Part shown: positions 6,042 through 7,384 of the stretch, one piece after another | Position numbering within the stretch: the stretch's first letter is position 1 | Layout of the letters: every line of letters starts with the position of its first letter | Source of the DNA: Deltaproteobacteria bacterium | GTDB lineage: Bacteria > Desulfobacterota > Syntrophia > Syntrophales > Fen-1087 | Length of the DNA stretch: 7,384 bases | Reading direction: 5' to 3' | Assembly: GCA_026388595.1 (NCBI GenBank) | Contig: JAPLJM010000273.1 | Span: 1 to 7,384 of the forward strand | Position numbers and translations under genes: made by a program | The notes under the pieces: generated by a model | Database searches by the model: none | The model's input: only the letters and a program-made list of their open reading frames with translations | Told to the model about the DNA's origin: nothing

Positions 6042-6368
6042 ATGCCAAGAGGAGACAGAACAGGGCCATCAGGAATGGGGCCCACGACAGGCAGGGGCAA
6101 GGGTTTCTGCACAGGTTACGGTACGCCGGTCTTTGCCGATGAGGTTTCCGCGAGATCATTTTTCGGCCGCGGCGGGAGAGGGCGGCGAAACCGCTTCTTC
6201 GCGACGGGCCTGGCCGGATGGATGCGGGGTGGTATGGGATTCGGACCCTTTGGGCAGACAGCACCCAACGCAGAAGAAGAGCTTCGTCAACTGAAGCAGG
6301 AAGTGGATCAACTGGAAAAGACCCTCAGCGGGATTCACGACCGGATCAGCCGAATGACGACGGCATAA
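6042..6368 (+). CDS. DUF5320-like small Gly/Arg-rich protein with C-terminal coiled coil
   Basis: A 108-residue protein starting MPRGDRTGPSGMGPTTGRGKGFC, the typical opening of DUF5320 proteins, which often neighbour NifX-like and MinD/ferredoxin genes in anaerobes. The middle (residues 38-70) is rich in Gly, Arg and Phe and probably disordered. The end (about 76-105, EEELRQLKQEVDQLEKTL) shows a heptad Leu pattern of a short coiled coil, suggesting oligomerisation or docking. There is one cysteine, C23. AAAGGAG (6027-6033) lies 8 nt before the ATG. It follows the NifX-like gene by 62 nt; that spacer shows no promoter or hairpin I can support, so read-through from 5173 is assumed. The molecular function is unknown; the family is recognised from the N-terminal motif. 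Confidence 0.85.
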   Translation: MPRGDRTGPSGMGPTTGRGKGFCTGYGTPVFADEVSARSFFGRGGRGRRNRFFATGLAGWMRGGMGFGPFGQTAPNAEEELRQLKQEVDQLEKTLSGIHDRISRMTTA

Positions 6369-6381
6369 CGGAGCATAGATG

Positions 6382-6479
6382 ATCGAGCGCCGGGGCGAAA
6401 TATTCGATGATTCAATTACTCCTTGATGAATCTCGGCTAATGCACTCTCTCGCGCATTATAAATGTCCCGGCGCTCGAT
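6382..6479. repeat. 13-bp perfect inverted repeat bounding a 98-nt structured element
   Basis: ATCGAGCGCCGGG (6382-6394) is exactly complementary to CCCGGCGCTCGAT (6467-6479), enclosing 72 nt. Inside, GATTCA (6409-6414) and TGAATC (6427-6432) can form a second, nested hairpin. The GC-rich outer stem has no T-tract on either side, so it is not a standard intrinsic terminator. It starts 13 nt after the DUF5320-like stop and ends 28 nt before the next start codon. Candidates are an mRNA stability/attenuation structure, a small RNA, or a miniature inverted-repeat element. Confidence 0.75.
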
Positions 6480-6492
6480 TAACATGAAAAAT

Positions 6493-6499
6493 AAGGTGG
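6493..6499 (+). promoter_or_regulatory. Ribosome-binding site deciding the start of the MinD/ferredoxin gene
   Basis: AAGGTGG lies 8 nt before the ATG at 6508. The in-frame ATGs at 6463 (inside the spacer of the inverted repeat) and 6484 have no such site, so 6508 is preferred. It sits 14 nt after the hairpin arm. Confidence 0.7.
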
Positions 6500-6507
6500 A
6501 AAACCAC

Positions 6508-7350
6508 ATGAATCTCTCCTTGGAAGGCCTCCCCTGTTCAATGGGTGGCAGGGGCGACGTGGAAGAACCCAATGGCCATATCTTTCTCAAACCGCAGATC
6601 GATTCCAGCTTTCCGGCCACGGTTCTGCTTCCGAAAGTGATGGAAGGCCAATGCGATGGTTGCGGTGTCTGTGCCGATATCTGTGCCTATAACGCCATTG
6701 CCGTTGTCAGAAAGCAGGTGCTGATATTCCCGGAACTCTGCCGGGGTTGCGGCGCCTGCAGCCTCTTCTGTCCCCGGAAGGCCATTGTGGAAATATCACA
6801 GCCGGTGGGAACCGTCGAAATCGGGGCGGCCGTCGGCGTCGCTTTTGTCCAGGGTATCCTGTCCATCGGCCAGATCATGACCCCTGCCGTGATCGCCGCC
6901 GTCAAGGGCGCCGCCGGGGATCAAGAAATCATTCTGCTGGACTGCCCGCCGGGAACATCCTGCCCGGTAATCGAAGCGGTCCGGGACGTCGAAGCGGTTC
7001 TTCTGGTGACGGAACCGACTCCCTTCGGACTTCATGATCTGACGCTGGCCGTGGAGATGACGCGGGCTCTGAAGAAACCCTTTTGTGTCGTTCTCAACCG
7101 CTTCGATCTGGGCGACGATAAAACAATCGCCTATTGCCGAGAGGAAAATATCCCGATCGTCCTGTCGATCCCTGACGACCGCCGGATTGCAGAGGCCTAC
7201 GCCCGTGGTGAGGCATTAATTAAAGCTCTGCCGTCTTATGCGCCCGTCTTTATCGATGCCTTGGAACGGCTCCTGGCATGGTGTGAAACTCATGTCCCGA
7301 AAAAACAAATTCCGGTTCCACGGAATCATGGAAGGACCGCAAAGTCATGA
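6508..7350 (+). CDS. MinD-superfamily ATPase with inserted ferredoxin domain, lacking the P-loop
   Basis: A 280-residue protein of the MinD/Mrp family with an inserted 2x[4Fe-4S] ferredoxin (COG1149-type). The ferredoxin has two full CxxCxxCxxxC sets, C49/C52/C55/C59 and C78/C81/C84/C88. The ATPase fold is recognisable from DVEEPNGHIFLKP (17-29), LLDCPPGTSCP (143-153), VTEPTPFGLHDL (167-178), LNRFDLGD (196-203) and IPDDRRIAEAYARG (221-234). The expected N-terminal deviant Walker A (GKGGTGKT type) before DVEEPN is absent: only 16 residues, MNLSLEGLPCSMGGRG, precede it, and the alternative upstream starts do not restore it. Unless an indel error is present, it should not bind ATP by itself and may work as an electron-carrying partner of the intact-looking paralogue that starts at 7347 with an ATGA overlap. 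Paired MinD/ferredoxin ATPases are typical of ORP loci (DVU2103/DVU2104). Confidence 0.88.
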   Translation: MNLSLEGLPCSMGGRGDVEEPNGHIFLKPQIDSSFPATVLLPKVMEGQCDGCGVCADICAYNAIAVVRKQVLIFPELCRGCGACSLFCPRKAIVEISQPVGTVEIGAAVGVAFVQGILSIGQIMTPAVIAAVKGAAGDQEIILLDCPPGTSCPVIEAVRDVEAVLLVTEPTPFGLHDLTLAVEMTRALKKPFCVVLNRFDLGDDKTIAYCREENIPIVLSIPDDRRIAEAYARGEALIKALPSYAPVFIDALERLLAWCETHVPKKQIPVPRNHGRTAKS

Positions 7351-7384
7351 AGGAAATTGCGGTAATTAGCGGCAAGGGCGGAAC
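7347..7384 (+). CDS. Second MinD-type P-loop ATPase, start only (truncated by window edge)
   Basis: Twelve complete codons read MKEIAVISGKGG and the next begins AC (Thr), i.e. the N-terminal beta strand and the start of a deviant Walker A (SGKGGT) of the MinD/ParA family. The ATG overlaps the previous stop (ATGA, 7347-7350), and AAGGA (7332-7336) lies upstream, so it is translationally coupled. By position it is probably the second COG1149-type MinD/ferredoxin ATPase; the ferredoxin part is beyond the window. Confidence 0.85.
   Translation, partial: MKEIAVISGKGG

Noticed and set aside
1..7384. Mobile genes, CRISPR arrays, tRNA or rRNA genes
   Set aside because: No transposase or integrase motif, no regularly spaced direct repeats and no RNA-gene signatures were seen; the only repeat element candidate is 6382-6479.

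Overview
The window looks like a chromosomal segment from a strictly anaerobic deltaproteobacterium (Desulfobacterota; a Syntrophus- or sulfate-reducer-type genome is my best guess). This rests on gene content: a molybdopterin oxidoreductase, a PAS/sigma-54 activator, an exported rhodanese, NifX-like proteins, a DUF5320-type protein and MinD-type ATPases with inserted ferredoxin domains. No rRNA, tRNA, CRISPR array or transposase gene is visible. All ten genes lie on the + strand.

Layout. (1) Bases 1-3938 hold four tightly packed genes with 10-13 nt gaps, probably one operon: the 3' part of a bis-MGD molybdopterin oxidoreductase, a 66-residue double zinc-ribbon protein, an SGNH/GDSL hydrolase, and a PAS-AAA+-Fis sigma-54 activator (enhancer-binding protein, EBP). 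(2) After a 171 nt spacer comes a separately placed, exported tandem-rhodanese sulfurtransferase (4110-5006). It is followed by a large inverted repeat with a T-tract (5034-5089). (3) A close match to a sigma-54 -24/-12 promoter (5173-5187) precedes an apparent operon: two NifX/NafY-type cofactor-binding proteins overlapping by ATGA, a DUF5320-like small protein, a MinD-family ATPase/ferredoxin protein without its P-loop, and the first 12 codons of a second MinD-type gene whose Walker A begins normally.

How the parts fit. An EBP, a sigma-54 promoter, NifX-like proteins and paired MinD/ferredoxin ATPases together resemble the anaerobe-specific orange protein (ORP) system of Desulfovibrio vulgaris (DVU2103-DVU2109). 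That system is sigma-54 dependent and controlled by a cognate EBP, and its orange protein carries a Mo-Cu sulfide cluster. I infer a variant ORP-like locus here, with an exported sulfurtransferase between regulator and operon.

The most unusual points are the first MinD/ferredoxin protein lacking its Walker A segment; a 13-bp perfect inverted repeat spanning 98 nt just upstream of that gene; a 13-nt motif (GTCGCAWWAWTGC) found three times in the intergenic regions around the EBP target area; and cysteines clustered in the EBP's PAS domain.
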